A DNA stretch of 27,818 nucleotides from Gammaproteobacteria bacterium (GTDB lineage: Bacteria; Pseudomonadota; Gammaproteobacteria; GCF-002020875): positions 1 through 27,818 of the forward strand of contig JABHIC010000037.1 in the NCBI GenBank assembly GCA_018671205.1, written 5' to 3'. Positions 15,436 to 23,235 of the stretch are shown here, one piece after another. Position numbers and translations under genes: made by a program. Position 1 is the first letter of the stretch; each line of letters starts with the position of its first letter. The notes under the pieces are model-generated. The model saw only the letters and a program-made list of their open reading frames with translations. It was not told where the DNA came from and made no database searches.

Positions 15436-15771
15436 ATGAAAAAAATTATTGCTGCTATCGCTCTTACAGTTGTTGCCTCTAGTGCTTCTGCTTTCTTTGG
15501 TGGTGATGACAACCAGTCCGGGTACGGAACTGGATCAGCAGACGGCGCATTTGACGGAAAGGGACGTGGCGCAGGTAAGGGTCATGGTGACGCAGAGGGT
15601 AACTTCAGCATGACAGTAAATGCTTCTGGTAAGGGTTCTTCCGATATGCAGGCTGACATGGATGCTGCTGAGAATGCTCGTATGAACAGCAACGCTGATA
15701 TGCGTACTGAGACTAGCCCTTCTTACTATCCTTATGCTCCAGCAGCCCCAGTTGCTCCTGCTGCTCAGTAA
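15436..15771 (+). CDS. Small secreted Gly/Ala-rich protein, possible sulfur globule protein
   Basis: A 111-residue precursor with a clear signal peptide (KKIIAAIALTVVASSASA, then FFGG). The mature part is rich in Gly, Asp, Ala and Asn and ends in a Tyr/Pro/Ala tail (PSYYPYAPAAPVAPAAQ). Composition, size and the signal peptide-FFGG junction resemble sulfur globule envelope proteins of sulfur-oxidising bacteria, which coat periplasmic sulfur inclusions; the resemblance is compositional and not proof. ATG at 15436 follows AAAGGA. It has its own upstream gap of 173 bases and a strong terminator, so it is probably a monocistronic, abundantly transcribed gene. Confidence 0.55.
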   Translation: MKKIIAAIALTVVASSASAFFGGDDNQSGYGTGSADGAFDGKGRGAGKGHGDAEGNFSMTVNASGKGSSDMQADMDAAENARMNSNADMRTETSPSYYPYAPAAPVAPAAQ

Positions 15772-15851
15772 ATAAGAGGTTCATCCAGTCATCGACATTG
15801 GTTGAGAGAACTGGATGGGTTAGCAGGCCTTAGCGGATACCTGCGAAGAGA

Positions 15852-15890
15852 AAAGGGTCACTTCTGTTTTCAGAGGTGGCCCTTTTTTTT
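15852..15890. terminator. Bidirectional intrinsic terminator
   Basis: AAAGGGTCACTTCTG pairs with CAGAGGTGGCCCTTT (two wobbles) around a TTTT loop, followed by eight T residues on the plus strand and by TTTTCTCTT when read on the minus strand. It serves the sulfur-globule-like gene and, in the other direction, the end of the outer-membrane protein gene that stops at 15915. Confidence 0.9.
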
Positions 15891-15914
15891 GTCTGCTCGA
15901 ATCCTCATTGTAAA

Positions 15915-17090
15915 TTAAAAATAGAGCCGCAGACGCAGTGTGAGGTTGTCCGGCAGGTGGCCAAACTCGGACTGTGGATGATGGCCTGTAGATGCAGGTT
16001 GGCCCGTGGCCCGGGTCAGAGAGAGTAGTAGGTCCGACTCATCGCTGACTGAGAAGCTCAGGCTGAGCTGGTGGAGCAGGGAGCTGTGATGGCTCTTTTG
16101 TCCACTTTCAAGGCGGCTGGCGAGTAGGGTATAGCTTCCATTCAGTAGTGGGGTAAGGGTCTGGTTCAGACTGACCCCTAACAGGTTTCTACTCATCTGT
16201 AGCTGAAGCCCCTGGGTGATTAGCGGCTCTTGGGCTACTGCTGCGAGTGCCTGCTCATTGCTGGCTCCCCGGTTGTTGTTATACCATTCGAGCTGAAGTA
16301 GTGTCTTCTCGCTCAGGCGCCGTTCCATACCGGCGACCCAGAGAAAGGCGCTCTCACGGCTCTCTCTCTGTCGGGCATAGCGCCCCTCCAGCCACCAACC
16401 GCTCTCCCCCCAGCTGCTCTCAATGGAGCCACCCACCATCCTGTGGCGGTTAATATTTCCCCCTGCCAATGTCATCTCTGAGGCCAGGCCGATGGGCTGA
16501 CGAAAGTGGAATGCATAGCTGTTATCAACGCTGTTTTGCTGCTGGGGGGCAAAGGCATAAACCATGCTGAGTGCGCTATAGGGGGTTGGGAACCACTCCA
16601 GATTGAGGGCATCGATCCCCGGTTTATATTCAGTATCAAGATCCGTGGGGGTAAAGCTGCCGAATAGGTTGGTGGGTTGCCAAAAACGGCCACTACCCCA
16701 GTCGATGGGTTGGCGACCGATGGAGAGGGTGGCGAGATCAAAATCATGCCGGTAAAAGGCACGGTCGAACTCATAGTAGCGTGATCTGCTGCTCTCTCCG
16801 TTATGCTCTTCCGAGAGGGAGCCGCCTCCTCTGCGGTAGCGAAAGAGCGCACTGGAGTGTGTTCTCTGACTGCTGACCCCACTCAGCTGCTGCTGAATGG
16901 TGCGAAGGTGGAGTATCCACTCATGGTTCTCCTCTCGCTGCTCGGCCATCAATCGCAACCCCAGCTGATAACTACTCTGTATCCTGTCGGAAGTGCCCAA
17001 AAGAGAGAGGCGTCCATTGATGGCTGCTGCGTGATCGCTCGGCTGTAGTATTAGCAGCATCACGAGTCCCACTGCACGGCTGCCCATCAC
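15915..17090 (-). CDS. Outer-membrane beta-barrel protein
   Basis: A 391-residue precursor with a signal peptide (ends DHAAA, about residue 23) and alternating amphipathic strands rich in Tyr, Trp and Gln through the rest. It ends LRLYF, a C-terminal aromatic residue typical of BAM-assembled barrels. Local motifs include GRQPIDWGSGRFWQPTNLF and DLDTEYKPGIDALNLEW, seen in porin-like proteins often encoded with FtsX-type ABC exporters. It starts three bases after the ABC ATPase stop, so it is co-translated with it. Transported substrate unknown. Confidence 0.75.
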   Translation of the reverse strand: MMGSRAVGLVMLLILQPSDHAAAINGRLSLLGTSDRIQSSYQLGLRLMAEQREENHEWILHLRTIQQQLSGVSSQRTHSSALFRYRRGGGSLSEEHNGESSRSRYYEFDRAFYRHDFDLATLSIGRQPIDWGSGRFWQPTNLFGSFTPTDLDTEYKPGIDALNLEWFPTPYSALSMVYAFAPQQQNSVDNSYAFHFRQPIGLASEMTLAGGNINRHRMVGGSIESSWGESGWWLEGRYARQRESRESAFLWVAGMERRLSEKTLLQLEWYNNNRGASNEQALAAVAQEPLITQGLQLQMSRNLLGVSLNQTLTPLLNGSYTLLASRLESGQKSHHSSLLHQLSLSFSVSDESDLLLSLTRATGQPASTGHHPQSEFGHLPDNLTLRLRLYF

Positions 17091-17093
17091 AAC

Positions 17094-17786
17094 TTAGCTC
17101 TGCCGGGCACGTTGATCCCGGTGGATCGAACCATCTTGCAGGGTGATGATCCGTTTCGCACGCTGCATCACCCGCTCATCATGAGTGGAGAAGATGAAGG
17201 TGCTCTTCTCCTCATTCGCAAGGTGAACCATTAGGTCCAGTAGCGCACCTGCATTTTCTGAATCAAGGTTGGCGGTGGGTTCATCCGCCAGTACCAGGGA
17301 GGGGCCAGCAGCCAGGGCACGGGCCACCGCAACGCGCTGCTGCTGACCACCACTCAGTGCGGCGGGTCTTCGATCCATCACCTCACCCAGCCCCACCAGC
17401 TCCAGATAGTGGGTGGCTTGTGCCCGGCTGCTCTGTCGCGTCTCTCCCTGCAGTACCATCACCAGCTCAACATTCTCAATGGCACTTAACACCGGTACCA
17501 GATTATAGGCCTGAAAGACAAAACCGATCTGATGCAGCCGGAAGCGGGAGCGCTGGGCCTCACTGAGTTGTCTCATATCGGTATCGTTGATCAGAGCCCT
17601 GCCGTGGTCGGGAAGATCCAGCCCCCCAATGATATTGAGCAGGGTGGTTTTTCCAGAGCCAGAGGGGCCGACTAACGCAACAAATTCTCCCTGCTCAATC
17701 TCAAGATGGATATCGCGGAGCGCAGTAATCTTTACCTCTCCCTGATGGTACTGTTTTTCAATCCCCTCTAATCTCAGTAGTGTCAC
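17094..17786 (-). CDS. ABC transporter ATPase, LolD/MacB type
   Basis: A 230-residue ATPase with Walker A GPSGSGKTT (39-47), Q-loop FVFQAYN, signature LSGGQQQRVAVARALA, Walker B LVLADEPTANLD and H-loop STHDE. The GEFVALVGPSGSGKTTLLNIIGGLD region and overall length place it with LolD/MacB/FtsE-like ATPases that pair with FtsX-type permeases. It begins with GTG, overlapping the upstream stop by four bases (GTGA). No permease gene is adjacent: the next gene is an outer-membrane barrel and the upstream one is DUF523. The permease must be elsewhere or has been lost. Confidence 0.9.
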   Translation of the reverse strand: MTLLRLEGIEKQYHQGEVKITALRDIHLEIEQGEFVALVGPSGSGKTTLLNIIGGLDLPDHGRALINDTDMRQLSEAQRSRFRLHQIGFVFQAYNLVPVLSAIENVELVMVLQGETRQSSRAQATHYLELVGLGEVMDRRPAALSGGQQQRVAVARALAAGPSLVLADEPTANLDSENAGALLDLMVHLANEEKSTFIFSTHDERVMQRAKRIITLQDGSIHRDQRARQS

Positions 17787-18355
17787 ACGATGGCTCCTCT
17801 GCTGTGGCCTCTTTTAACTTGTGCCAAAAAGTGGGCGATTGCAGTGGGTGAGCTGAGTTGTTGAGGAGAGGCAAGGGGGAGGGTGGGATATGCATTTCTC
17901 ACTGTTGCAGTGAACAGACCATCACCCAGCCCCTGTTGTACTCCGGTAAGTGAGTAGTATGGGGTGTCATCGATGCCGCAACTGGGGGAGCGGTTTTGGA
18001 GGATCATTCCCGATAGTGCTGGAGCGCTTTTACAAAAATGGGTCGAAAAGAGCTGGAGCGGGGTGGTGATATCGATAGTTGGGTCATCTCTTCCGATCGC
18101 CGCAATAGCCATGTGGGGTTGTGCGCTGTTCTTGACCAGCCTTACCGGAGGGCGGGGGATGCCCAGCCCTGCCTCTACTTCAGGGCAGACCGGAAGAATC
18201 TCACACTGTTGCTGAATGGCGGCGATGAGTTCAGGCTGCTCTTTATCTCCTCCATCATAGCGCACGGGCTCCCCTAGCAGGCAGCGGCTGATCGCAACGA
18301 TAGGTCTGCTGGGTGCTCTATTTTCGGACACCCTTCTGGATCTACCAGCGTTCAA
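17783..18355 (-). CDS. DUF523 family protein
   Basis: A 190-residue cytoplasmic protein with DUF523 hallmarks: ISRCLLGEPVRYDGG near the N-terminus, LPVCPEVEAGLGIPRPPVRLV in the middle, and LQNRSPSCGI later. The conserved cysteines could bind a metal, but the function of the family is not established. The start is TTG at 18355, which overlaps the hemH stop by 14 bases; a GTG at 18331 is an alternative. It overlaps the ABC ATPase gene by four bases, so it sits in the middle of the operon. Confidence 0.85.
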   Translation of the reverse strand: MNAGRSRRVSENRAPSRPIVAISRCLLGEPVRYDGGDKEQPELIAAIQQQCEILPVCPEVEAGLGIPRPPVRLVKNSAQPHMAIAAIGRDDPTIDITTPLQLFSTHFCKSAPALSGMILQNRSPSCGIDDTPYYSLTGVQQGLGDGLFTATVRNAYPTLPLASPQQLSSPTAIAHFLAQVKRGHSRGAIV

Positions 18356-19316
18356 GCAGAATCTCGGTCAGGGCCTGGATATGGTCATCCCGGCTATTGA
18401 GAGCCGGAATATAGTGGTAGTCACTCCCACCGGACTGTAGAAAGAGGTCACGGTTCTGTAGTGCAATCTCCTCCAGCGTCTCCACGCAGTCGGCAGAAAA
18501 CCCGGGACAGGCAATCTCAACCCGCTCTATCCCCTGATTGGGGAGCTGTTGCAGGGTCTCATCAGTGTAGGGTTGAAGCCACTCTTCACCCCCGAAGCGG
18601 GACTGAAAGAGCATCTGCACGGCCCCCTCTTTGAGGTTAAGCTGTTCTGCCAGTGCCACAGTTGTCGCTTCGCACTGTTCACGATAGGGGTCTCCCGCTT
18701 GATGGTAGCGTAGTGGCAGGCCGTGATAGGAGAGAAGAAGCTGTTGAGCGGGGCTGCGTTCTTTCCACTGATCCTTGATTGAGTTGGCCAGTGAATCGAT
18801 ATAGGCGGGGTGGTTGTAGTAGTGGCTGATGAAGGTGAGTTCAGGGATGGAGCGCCACTGTTGCAGGGTCTGGGAGACCGCATCAAAGGTGGAGCCCGTA
18901 GTGGCTGCTGAGTATTGCGGATAGAGAGGAAGGACGATAATTCTCGTTACCCCGCTCTCTTTCAGTGACTCCAGCGCAGAGGCGATGGAGGGGTTGCCGT
19001 AGCGCATCCCCAGTACCACCGGTACTTTTTGGTTGAGCTGACGTTGTAGCTGCTGCTCGATAGCGGCACGTTGCTGCTGGGAGATCACCAGCAGAGGGCC
19101 GCCCTGTTCAGTCCAGACCTTTTGGTAGGCCCTGGCGACTTTTCCCGGACGTACCCGGAGGATGACTCCATGGAGGATAAGCCACCAGGGGATGCGTGCC
19201 ATATCGACTACACGGCGATCCCATAGAAATTCGGCCAGGTAACGCCGTAGTGCAGCGGGTGTGGCGCTGTCCGGGGTGCCGAGGTTGGTGACTAAAATTC
19301 CAGTTTTTGCGCTCAT
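18342..19316 (-). CDS. hemH: Ferrochelatase
   Basis: A 324-residue enzyme inserting Fe2+ into protoporphyrin IX in the last step of heme synthesis. Family features: ILVTNLGTPD at the N-terminus, LGMRYGNPSI, LPLYPQYSAATTGS, FISHYYNHPAYI (the metal-binding His region), LLSYHGLPLRY, MLFQSRFGGEEWLQP and CPGFSADCVETLEEI (site of the conserved Glu). Length is normal for bacteria. It starts seven bases after the prmA stop and overlaps DUF523, consistent with one transcript. Confidence 0.97.
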   Translation of the reverse strand: MSAKTGILVTNLGTPDSATPAALRRYLAEFLWDRRVVDMARIPWWLILHGVILRVRPGKVARAYQKVWTEQGGPLLVISQQQRAAIEQQLQRQLNQKVPVVLGMRYGNPSIASALESLKESGVTRIIVLPLYPQYSAATTGSTFDAVSQTLQQWRSIPELTFISHYYNHPAYIDSLANSIKDQWKERSPAQQLLLSYHGLPLRYHQAGDPYREQCEATTVALAEQLNLKEGAVQMLFQSRFGGEEWLQPYTDETLQQLPNQGIERVEIACPGFSADCVETLEEIALQNRDLFLQSGGSDYHYIPALNSRDDHIQALTEILLERW

Positions 19317-19323
19317 GGTTGGA

Positions 19324-20214
19324 TTAGGATGCTATCTGTTTCTCTCCATCCAGTCGAGTCCACGCCTCGATAAAGGTTGGGGGATTCATTTTGAACCAGG
19401 GAGTATAGGCGGCGATCACCTCATCCGCCTGCTCTCTGAGGATGCCAGAGAGGACAATTACCCCTCCGGGGGGGAGATGGTCAGCGAGTAGCGGAGCCAG
19501 CTCAATCAGTGGCCCGGCGAGGATGTTGGCGAGTAGCAGATCTACCTGTCGCTGTGGTGGAAATTGGTTGGGGAGAAAGCCTTGAATCAGCTCGGAGACA
19601 CCATTTTTCTCTCCATTATCTGCAGTGGCGGTGAGTGCCTGAGGGTCATTGTCGATACCATAGACGTGGCTGGCTCCCAGCTTGGCGGCGGCAATGGCGA
19701 GAATGCCGGAGCCACAACCATAATCGATTACTGACCGGTTTTGGGGGGGGTGAGCATCGAGCCACTGCAGGCAGAGTGCTGTGGTGGGGTGGGTGCCGGT
19801 ACCAAAGGCGAGGCCGGGATCAAGCAGGATGTTGACCCCCTCTTTCTCAACCGGCTTACTCCAGGAGGGGATGATCCAGAGCCTCTCTCCAAACTGCATG
19901 GGGTGAAAATCATCCATCCAGGCGCGGACCCACTCCCGCTCTTCCAGCGTTGCAATGGATAGTGTGGATAACTGCGCGGGGGAGAGTTGTCTGGAGAGCT
20001 GTTGGCGAATGGAGGCCTGGCCTGAGTCGGCGTCAAACAGTCCAATCACCACCACCTGTTCCCACAGTGGGGTTTCACCGGGGGCAGGCTCCAGCAGCGG
20101 CTGATCCTCGGCATCCTCAAAGGTGACTGAGGCTGCACCCAGTTCGATCAGAAGGTCTGAGAGAGGCTCTGCCTCTCGTTGTGAGCTGTTCAGTCGTATC
20201 TGGAACCAGGGCAA
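19324..20214 (-). CDS. prmA: Ribosomal protein L11 methyltransferase
   Basis: A 296-residue SAM-dependent methyltransferase that trimethylates ribosomal protein L11. The N-terminal substrate-recognition domain (1-80, begins MPWFQIRLNSSQREAEPLSD) is followed by the EWVRAWMDDFHPMQFG linker, LDPGLAFGTGTHPTT, and the SAM motif DYGCGSGILAIAAAKLGA; LLANILAGPL is the N-I-L motif of the family. The size matches E. coli PrmA (293). Located between accC and hemH, 40 bases after accC. Confidence 0.97.
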   Translation of the reverse strand: MPWFQIRLNSSQREAEPLSDLLIELGAASVTFEDAEDQPLLEPAPGETPLWEQVVVIGLFDADSGQASIRQQLSRQLSPAQLSTLSIATLEEREWVRAWMDDFHPMQFGERLWIIPSWSKPVEKEGVNILLDPGLAFGTGTHPTTALCLQWLDAHPPQNRSVIDYGCGSGILAIAAAKLGASHVYGIDNDPQALTATADNGEKNGVSELIQGFLPNQFPPQRQVDLLLANILAGPLIELAPLLADHLPPGGVIVLSGILREQADEVIAAYTPWFKMNPPTFIEAWTRLDGEKQIAS

Positions 20215-20254
20215 GGCTATCCTCTCGTCTGTTGTCGTGTGTTCTTACAGCCAC

Positions 20255-21595
20255 CTACAGGTTCAGCTTCTTCTCCAGATAGTGGATATTGGCACCACCC
20301 GCTATAAAGTTTCCATCCCGAATAATGTCACGGTGGAGGTCGATGTTGTTACGAATACCCTCAATGATCATCTCATCCAGCGCAGTACGCATCCGTGCAA
20401 TTGCGGTATCCCGGTTCTCACCATAGGCGATGAGCTTGCCAATCATTGAGTCGTAGTGGGGGGGGACGCAATAGCCGGTGTAGAGGTGAGAGTCCACCCG
20501 TACTCCGATCCCACCGGGGGCATGGTAGGTGGTAACTTTACCCGGCGAGGGGATAAAGGTGCGGGCATCCTCAGCGTTGATTCGACACTCAATGGCATGA
20601 CCGTTAAGCTGGATATCCTCCTGACGATAACTGAGTGAGGCACCCGATGCGATGCGTAACTGTTCGCGGACGATATCAACCCCGGTAACCATCTCAGTGA
20701 CTGGATGCTCCACCTGAACACGGGTGTTCATCTCAATGAAGTAGAACTCATCATTTTCATAGAGAAACTCAAAGGTACCCGCTCCAGTATAGCCAATATC
20801 CTGGCAGGCTCTGGCACAACGGCCTCCGATCTCATTACGCAGTGACTCACGGATGCCGGGAGCCGGAGCCTCCTCAACCACTTTCTGGTGGCGACGCTGC
20901 ATGGAGCAGTCTCGCTCTCCCAGGTGGATGGCATTCCCCTGCTCATCTGCCAGTACCTGGATCTCTACATGACGAGGATTTTCAAGAAATTTCTCCATGT
21001 AGACCACATCATTATTGAATGCGGTAGCGGCCTCAGTTCGGGTCATGGTGATGGCCTGTAGTAGCGTGGCCTCACTATGAACCACACGCATACCGCGCCC
21101 TCCGCCGCCCCCTGCTGCCTTGATGATAACGGGGTAGCCGATCTTTTTTCCCAGCTTCAGGTTGGTTTTGTCGTTCTCACCCAGTGGTCCATCAGAGCCG
21201 GGTACCGTGGGTACACCCGCCTTCTTCATCGCTTTGATCGCCTCAACCTTATCGCCCATCATACGGATGGTCTCTGCTTTGGGGCCGATAAAGCGGAAGC
21301 CACTCCGCTCGACACGCTCCGCAAAGTCGGCGTTCTCCGAGAGAAAGCCGTAGCCGGGATGGATTCCCATCGCATCGGTCACCTCTGCGGCACTGATGAT
21401 CGCCGGAATGTTGAGGTAGCTCTCGGTTGAGGGTGGGGGGCCAATACAGACGGACTCATCGGCCAGACGCACATGTTTCTGGCTGTGGTCAGCGGTAGAG
21501 TGTACCGCAACAGTTTTAATTCCCAGCTCTTTACAGGCACGAAGAATACGAAGCGCAATCTCGCCCCGGTTGGCAATAACGATTTTATCGAGCAT
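20255..21595 (-). CDS. accC: Biotin carboxylase subunit of acetyl-CoA carboxylase
   Basis: A 446-residue ATP-grasp enzyme that carboxylates biotin on AccB, the first half of malonyl-CoA synthesis. It shows the N-terminal IANRGEIALRILRACKELG, HPGYGFLSENADFAE, the glycine-rich ATP loop KAAGGGGGRGMRVV, ERDCSMQRRHQKVVEEAP, FIEMNTRVQVEHPVTE (metal- and ATP-binding Glu/Asn/Arg) and the C-terminal GYCVPPHYDSMIGKLIA. The length equals that of typical AccC (about 449). Directly downstream of accB, 25 bases apart. Confidence 0.98.
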   Translation of the reverse strand: MLDKIVIANRGEIALRILRACKELGIKTVAVHSTADHSQKHVRLADESVCIGPPPSTESYLNIPAIISAAEVTDAMGIHPGYGFLSENADFAERVERSGFRFIGPKAETIRMMGDKVEAIKAMKKAGVPTVPGSDGPLGENDKTNLKLGKKIGYPVIIKAAGGGGGRGMRVVHSEATLLQAITMTRTEAATAFNNDVVYMEKFLENPRHVEIQVLADEQGNAIHLGERDCSMQRRHQKVVEEAPAPGIRESLRNEIGGRCARACQDIGYTGAGTFEFLYENDEFYFIEMNTRVQVEHPVTEMVTGVDIVREQLRIASGASLSYRQEDIQLNGHAIECRINAEDARTFIPSPGKVTTYHAPGGIGVRVDSHLYTGYCVPPHYDSMIGKLIAYGENRDTAIARMRTALDEMIIEGIRNNIDLHRDIIRDGNFIAGGANIHYLEKKLNL

Positions 21596-21620
21596 CTTGT
21601 CGGTTTCCGTTCAGCAGGGG

Positions 21621-22064
21621 TTATTCAATCACGAAGAGAGGCTGTTCAAATTCGACCGCATCGGCATCCTCGGCCAGAATAGCCTTCACTACCCCGGATT
21701 CGTCGGACTCAATCTGATTGAGGATCTTCATCGCCTCAATAATGCAGAGGGTGTCTCCGGCTGTGACACGATCTCCTATCTCCACAAAGGGTTTTGCACC
21801 GGGAGAGGCGGAGCGGTAGAAGGTGCCGACCATTGGTGATTTTACCTCGTGACCACTGAAGCTAGGGGTAGCTTCAGCCTCGGGAGGGGCGACCTGAGGG
21901 GCGGCTGCAACGGGTGCGGGTTGAGGTGCCGCCGCTGCAAACATGGGTGGAGCAGAGCCGTAGCGACTGATGCGAACCGAGTCTTCTCCCTCCTGAATCT
22001 CTATCTCTGCAATGCCGGACTCCTCCAGTAGTTCAATCAATTTTTTGATTTTGCGAATATCCAT
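21621..22064 (-). CDS. accB: Biotin carboxyl carrier protein of acetyl-CoA carboxylase
   Basis: A 147-residue carrier. The N-terminal helix region (1-35, DIRKIKKLIELLEESGIAEI) is followed by an Ala/Pro-rich flexible linker (40-66) and the biotinyl domain with SPMVGTFYRS and the biotinylation motif EAMKI (Lys113). ATG at 22064 has AAGGA upstream. Carries the carboxyl group from AccC to the AccAD transferase, whose genes are not in the window. Confidence 0.98.
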   Translation of the reverse strand: MDIRKIKKLIELLEESGIAEIEIQEGEDSVRISRYGSAPPMFAAAAPQPAPVAAAPQVAPPEAEATPSFSGHEVKSPMVGTFYRSASPGAKPFVEIGDRVTAGDTLCIIEAMKILNQIESDESGVVKAILAEDADAVEFEQPLFVIE

Positions 22065-22082
22065 GATGGTTGTCCTTGATAA

Positions 22083-22538
22083 TTATTTGTTGGTTGATTC
22101 CGGTTTCAGGGCGCGGATAGCAGCCTGTAGGGCCAGTGAGTAGCTATGTGGGCCAAGCCCGGTAATCACGCCCTGTGCAATATCGGAAAAATAGGAGTGG
22201 TGGCGAAAAGACTCGCGGGCATAGGTATTGGAGAGGTGGAGCTCAATGAAGGGGATCTCTACCCCAAGCAGAGCATCTCGCAGGGCAATGCTGGTGTGGG
22301 TGAGGGCAGCAGGGTTGAGTAGAATATAGTCAATATTCTCCTCTCTGGCCTGGTGTACGCGATTAATCAGATCTGCCTCAGCATTACTTTGCAGGGACTC
22401 CAGTTTGTGCCCGGCCTGTTCGGCCTCATTTTGCAGGCGCAGGATAATGCTGCATAGGGTTTCGTTGCCATAGTGCCCCGGCTCCCGTGTACCCAGGAGG
22501 TTTAGGTTGGGGCCGCTGAGAACCAGAATGGTTGCCAT
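22083..22538 (-). CDS. aroQ: 3-Dehydroquinate dehydratase, type II
   Basis: A 151-residue shikimate-pathway enzyme converting 3-dehydroquinate to 3-dehydroshikimate. Type II features: LVLSGPNLNLLGTREP at the N-terminus with the catalytic Tyr in GHYG, LQSNAEADLINRVHQA, LLNPAALTHTSIALRDAL, IPFIELHLSNTYARESFR with the catalytic His in the next segment (RHHSYFSD), and GVITGLG. ATG at 22538 has AAGGA. It is the first gene of an aroQ-accB-accC block, a common proteobacterial order. Confidence 0.97.
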   Translation of the reverse strand: MATILVLSGPNLNLLGTREPGHYGNETLCSIILRLQNEAEQAGHKLESLQSNAEADLINRVHQAREENIDYILLNPAALTHTSIALRDALLGVEIPFIELHLSNTYARESFRHHSYFSDIAQGVITGLGPHSYSLALQAAIRALKPESTNK

Positions 22539-22678
22539 GAATCCTTCTAAGTCAGTGTGTGGTGAGTGTGATTGTCCCTGAAACGCGCTGGCTATTGTGT
22601 ACCAGACCAGCGAAGTTGTCTACTTTTTGTTACGGATCGCGTCCAGATAGGGTGCGTTCGAACCTAAAAGGGATATTT

Positions 22679-22702
22679 TTAGAGGCACCCTTAGAGGCAC
22701 CC
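22679..22702. repeat. Tandem duplicate of a 12-base unit at the end of the thioredoxin gene
   Basis: TTAGAGGCACCC occurs twice head to tail (22679-22690, 22691-22702), directly after the stop region of the TlpA-like gene. In addition ATAGGGTGC (22647-22655) is the reverse complement of GCACCCTAT (22697-22705), so a hairpin could form. No T-tract follows. Confidence 0.5.
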
Positions 22703-23232
22703 TATAGCAGTGGTGAAATATAGTTCCTTAACTGAGAGCGACTGATTGCGCCAGTTCGGTAGTGGACCAGCGCCCCCTGACGATTGAAAATGACGCTATA
22801 GGGGAGTACAGCGCCCCAGTTTCCAAGCTGCATGGAGAGCTCCATCCCTCTCTCTTCCCCTAACAGCGTCGGGTAGTTGATCCCCTGTCGTTCTGCGTAG
22901 CGTTGAACCGGTTGAGCCGCATCAATCGCAATCCCGACAAACTGTACCCCTTTTGGCCCCAGCTCCTGCTGTAGTGCAATAAACTCGGGGATCTCTCTGC
23001 GACAGGGGGGACACCAGGTGGCCCAGAAGTTGATTATGACGACCTTGCCTCGCCACTGATCCAGTGGCTGAGAGAGCCCCTGTAGATCGGTCAGTGCTGT
23101 GGGGGGAAGCTCAAGCTGTATCGGCGCGCGCTGTGCCGCTTCTGCCAGTGGAAGCCCCCCGTATGGGGACCAGGGCGTCATCAGTCCAACCAGGGTTAGA
23201 GCGATCAGTAAAAAATAGTTTTGTAGGCGCAT
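22702..23232 (-). CDS. TlpA/ResA-like thioredoxin, membrane-anchored or periplasmic
   Basis: A 176-residue protein with an N-terminal hydrophobic signal or anchor (FLLIALTLVGLMTPW, residues 7-21), then a thioredoxin fold: LTDLQGLSQPLDQWRGKVVIINFWATW, active site WCPPC, EIPEFIALQQELGPKGVQFVGIAID and a cis-Pro region AVLPYSVIF. Such proteins reduce periplasmic disulfides, for example in cytochrome c maturation. It starts three bases after the dsbD stop, so it is probably translated with DsbD, which supplies reducing electrons. Confidence 0.9.
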   Translation of the reverse strand: MRLQNYFLLIALTLVGLMTPWSPYGGLPLAEAAQRAPIQLELPPTALTDLQGLSQPLDQWRGKVVIINFWATWCPPCRREIPEFIALQQELGPKGVQFVGIAIDAAQPVQRYAERQGINYPTLLGEERGMELSMQLGNWGAVLPYSVIFNRQGALVHYRTGAISRSQLRNYISPLL

Positions 23233-23235
23233 CGG

